In this document: in pieces, positions 31,078 through 32,456 of the stretch
Layout: the number at the start of each line of letters is the position of its first letter
How positions within the stretch are numbered: position 1 is the stretch's first letter
Assembly (NCBI GenBank): GCA_020073105.1
Contig: JAIQFW010000021.1
Coordinates: forward strand, 1 to 32,456
Source: Terriglobia bacterium
GTDB lineage: Bacteria; Acidobacteriota; Terriglobia; Terriglobales; Acidobacteriaceae
Direction of reading: 5' to 3'
DNA: 32,456 nucleotides
Notes under the pieces: model-generated
Database searches by the model: none
Told to the model about the DNA's origin: nothing
What the model saw: only the letters and a program-made list of their open reading frames with translations
Position numbers and translations under genes: made by a program

Positions 31078-32033
31078 GCTTGCTCCAACCAATTCGGAGC
31101 CGTCAAGCTGTTCTGCCCGTAGTATTGAAGCACCTCGGAACGAGTCGGGAGTGAAGGGATGACACCCTCCTTGGTGACTGCCAAGCCGCCCGTGATCACT
31201 GCAAACCGGACGGCAGCCTCGAGGTCGGCGCCCGAAGCCAGTGCCATTGCCAGCCCCGCATTGAAAGCATCGCCGGCCCCGGTCGTATCCACTGCCTTCA
31301 TCTTCTGCGCGGGAACATGCACCGCAGTCGCAGCCGTTACGATCAACGCGCCTTTATCGCCCAGGGTCAGCACTACCTGTTTGACTCCCTTCGTGATCAG
31401 CTCGCGCGCAACCGCCTTGGGATCAGCACTCACATTCGAACTCCGCCCGGCCAGCACCTTGGCCTCGGTTTCGTTGGGCGTGAGTACATCTACCATCCGC
31501 AAGACGGAGGCAGGAAGGGGACGCACTGGGGCGGGGTTCAGAATCGTGATGGCCCCGTGGGCGCGTCCGAGTGCCAGTGCTGCCTCTGCGGCCGCCACGG
31601 GAATCTCAAGCTGGGTGAGCACAACCGCCGTCGAGTCTATTGCCGACTTGCCATGGGTAACATCATCAGCGGTCAACAGCTCATTTGCTCCCGGGTCCAG
31701 CACGATGCAGTTGTGGCCGCTCGTCGCTTCCACCACGATAAAACCCACACCGGTGGGCGCATCTGCGGTTTGTATCACATGGGCGACGTCGATACCCTCG
31801 TCTCGATAGAGCTTCAGCGCCATCTCACCGAAACTGTCCCGCCCGATTTTGGCGAGGAAGCTGACCTTCGCTCCCAGGCGCGCACAACCTACGGCCTGAT
31901 TGGAGCCCTTGCCGCCATAGTCCACGCGGTAGCCGGTTCCCAGCAGGGTCTCGCCGGTGCTCGGCAGGCGTTCGACTTTCATGGTCAAGCCGGTGGCGTA
32001 ACTGCCCACAACGGTGATGCGAGGAACGATCAA
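31074..32033 (-). CDS. PfkB-family sugar kinase, ribokinase-like
   Basis: 319-aa carbohydrate kinase. Family motifs are ITVVGSYATGLTMKVERLP at the N-terminus, the GG signature YGGKGSNQAVGCARLGAK (about 39-56), ILNPAPVRPLP, TPNETEA, and the catalytic DTTGAGDAFNAGLAMA near residue 255. It would phosphorylate ribose or a related sugar. Ribokinases normally have Asp in the N-terminal GS-x-N-x-D motif to bind ribose hydroxyls, but here the segment is GSYATG, so another sugar or a nucleoside is possible. The start codon appears to be TTG at 32033, with CCGGAG about nine bases upstream. It is the first gene of the ten-gene minus-strand run and overlaps the aldolase gene. Confidence 0.88.
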   Translation of the reverse strand: MIVPRITVVGSYATGLTMKVERLPSTGETLLGTGYRVDYGGKGSNQAVGCARLGAKVSFLAKIGRDSFGEMALKLYRDEGIDVAHVIQTADAPTGVGFIVVEATSGHNCIVLDPGANELLTADDVTHGKSAIDSTAVVLTQLEIPVAAAEAALALGRAHGAITILNPAPVRPLPASVLRMVDVLTPNETEAKVLAGRSSNVSADPKAVARELITKGVKQVVLTLGDKGALIVTAATAVHVPAQKMKAVDTTGAGDAFNAGLAMALASGADLEAAVRFAVITGGLAVTKEGVIPSLPTRSEVLQYYGQNSLTAPNWLEQA

Positions 32034-32112
32034 CGGGCACGACTCCGGACGTGGTTTTGACCAGCCAAGTCCGTAAGCCTACCACAAGGCGAAATCGGTC
32101 GGTCCCCCAACC

Positions 32113-32141
32113 TTGACCACCTCCAGTGGGGCTGTTAGATT
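32113..32141 (+). promoter_or_regulatory. Sigma-70-type promoter for the right-end gene
   Basis: TTGACC (32113-32118, five of six consensus bases) and TAGATT (32136-32141, four of six) are separated by 17 bp, 35 bp upstream of the proposed start of the right-end gene. The same 142-bp gap should hold the promoter for the divergent kinase operon, but no equally good minus-strand pair was found. Confidence 0.5.
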
Positions 32142-32175
32142 TCGGCTCTACTGTGAGCTACCAGGAGGCACCTCT

Positions 32176-32456
32176 CTGACCCCGCTGGAGAAGCCAGGCC
32201 ATCCCCTCAGTCTTCCACGGCGCGATTTTCTCATCCGCTGCTGTCAGGGAACCGGGGCGATGCTGATTCCCGCGGGGCTGCGCGGACTTGCTCTTCCTCC
32301 CTCCCCGGATGCCACTTTTCATTTGCATCCCCACTATCGTGCGCAGAGGCCGCTGGATGCGACGCTCCTCAAGACCCGTGCGGGCCTCGACGAGTTCATC
32401 ACTGAAAAGTATGCCGATCAGATCGCGGCGACGCTGGCGGAATGGAGCGCCGGCTT
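32176..32456 (+). CDS. Partial Tat-exported protein with probable CTG start
   Basis: The first 93 residues of a gene cut by the window edge. A perfect AGGAGG (32163-32168) stands seven bases before a CTG codon at 32176, and the frame from there gives a twin-arginine signal: SLPRRDFLIRCC, then a hydrophobic stretch AMLIPAGLRGLALP. The mature part begins about residue 45 with DATFHLHPHYRAQRPLDATL and contains EFITEKYADQIAATLAEWSAG. No in-frame ATG, GTG or TTG lies between the AGGAGG and the twin arginines; the first ATG (32260) would delete the RR motif. The family is not recognised. A sequencing error turning ATG into CTG would give the same picture. Confidence 0.7.
   Translation, partial: MTPLEKPGHPLSLPRRDFLIRCCQGTGAMLIPAGLRGLALPPSPDATFHLHPHYRAQRPLDATLLKTRAGLDEFITEKYADQIAATLAEWSAG

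Noticed and set aside
1-32456. CRISPR array, tRNA, rRNA, prophage or insertion sequence
   Set aside because: No spaced direct repeats, cloverleaf-like segments, conserved rRNA stretches, or transposase or integrase motifs were seen in either strand.

Overview
This is a protein-dense, GC-rich chromosomal segment, most likely from a soil Acidobacteriota (Terriglobia-like). The main lineage evidence is the large carboxypeptidase-regulatory-domain TonB receptor (Oar type) at the left edge, a hallmark expanded family of that phylum. A GTCATTCCGAGC-type dispersed hairpin repeat and many secreted or Tat-exported accessory proteins fit the same assignment. No rRNA, tRNA, CRISPR array, integrase or transposase was recognised.

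Layout. (1) 47-3469 (-): Oar-like TonB-dependent receptor, with a tandem 14-bp repeat in its upstream region. (2) 3527-4266: mostly non-coding, with a decayed GAF-domain fragment. (3) 4267-11419 (+): a tightly coupled six-gene operon made of an FAD subunit and a fused [2Fe-2S]/molybdopterin subunit of a xanthine-oxidase-family hydroxylase, a 6-hydroxynicotinate-reductase-type Fe-S protein, a UPF0280 protein (ApbE superfamily), and two tandem PF06684 'amino acid synthesis' paralogues. An exported MTA/SAH-deaminase-like amidohydrolase follows. (4) 12898-15303 (-): MASE1-PAS-GAF-GGDEF diguanylate cyclase. (5) 15506-17472: an enamidase homologue divergent from a nicotinamidase-like hydrolase. (6) 17503-19766: a secreted protein with NADAR-like motifs divergent from a nucleoside hydrolase. 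(7) 19767-22382: dihydropyrimidinase/hydantoinase divergent from an LLM-class oxidoreductase, with a REP/MITE-like hairpin between them. (8) 32033 down to 22375 (-): a run of ten close or overlapping genes: PfkB sugar kinase, DeoC-like aldolase, RhaT-like transporter, double ferritin-like protein, TPR protein, queuosine-salvage (PF10343) protein, beta-ureidopropionase-type amidase, NCS1 permease, and an HhH DNA glycosylase with an endonuclease III-type Fe-S motif. (9) From 32176 (+): the start of a Tat-exported protein that seems to begin at a CTG codon.

How the genes may work together. The best-supported reading is a Eubacterium barkeri-type nicotinate route. A molybdenum hydroxylase would make 6-hydroxynicotinate, an Hnr-type reductase would make tetrahydro-6-oxonicotinate, and enamidase would open it to 2-formylglutarate. 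The nicotinamidase-like protein and nucleoside hydrolase could feed it from NAD breakdown. The later E. barkeri enzymes (hydroxymethylglutarate dehydrogenase, methyleneglutarate mutase) are absent here. UPF0280 next to Hnr is of special interest: the E. barkeri reductase carries a covalently bound flavin, and this UPF0280 protein retains ApbE-like flavin-transferase motifs.

The right half looks like reductive pyrimidine/hydantoin catabolism (NCS1 uptake, cyclic amide opening, carbamoyl-amide cleavage) joined to N-glycoside and sugar salvage. No PydA-type dihydropyrimidine dehydrogenase is in the window, so the LLM oxidoreductase is a speculative candidate for the redox step. All functions are inferred from motifs and family memory; no database search or computation was run.
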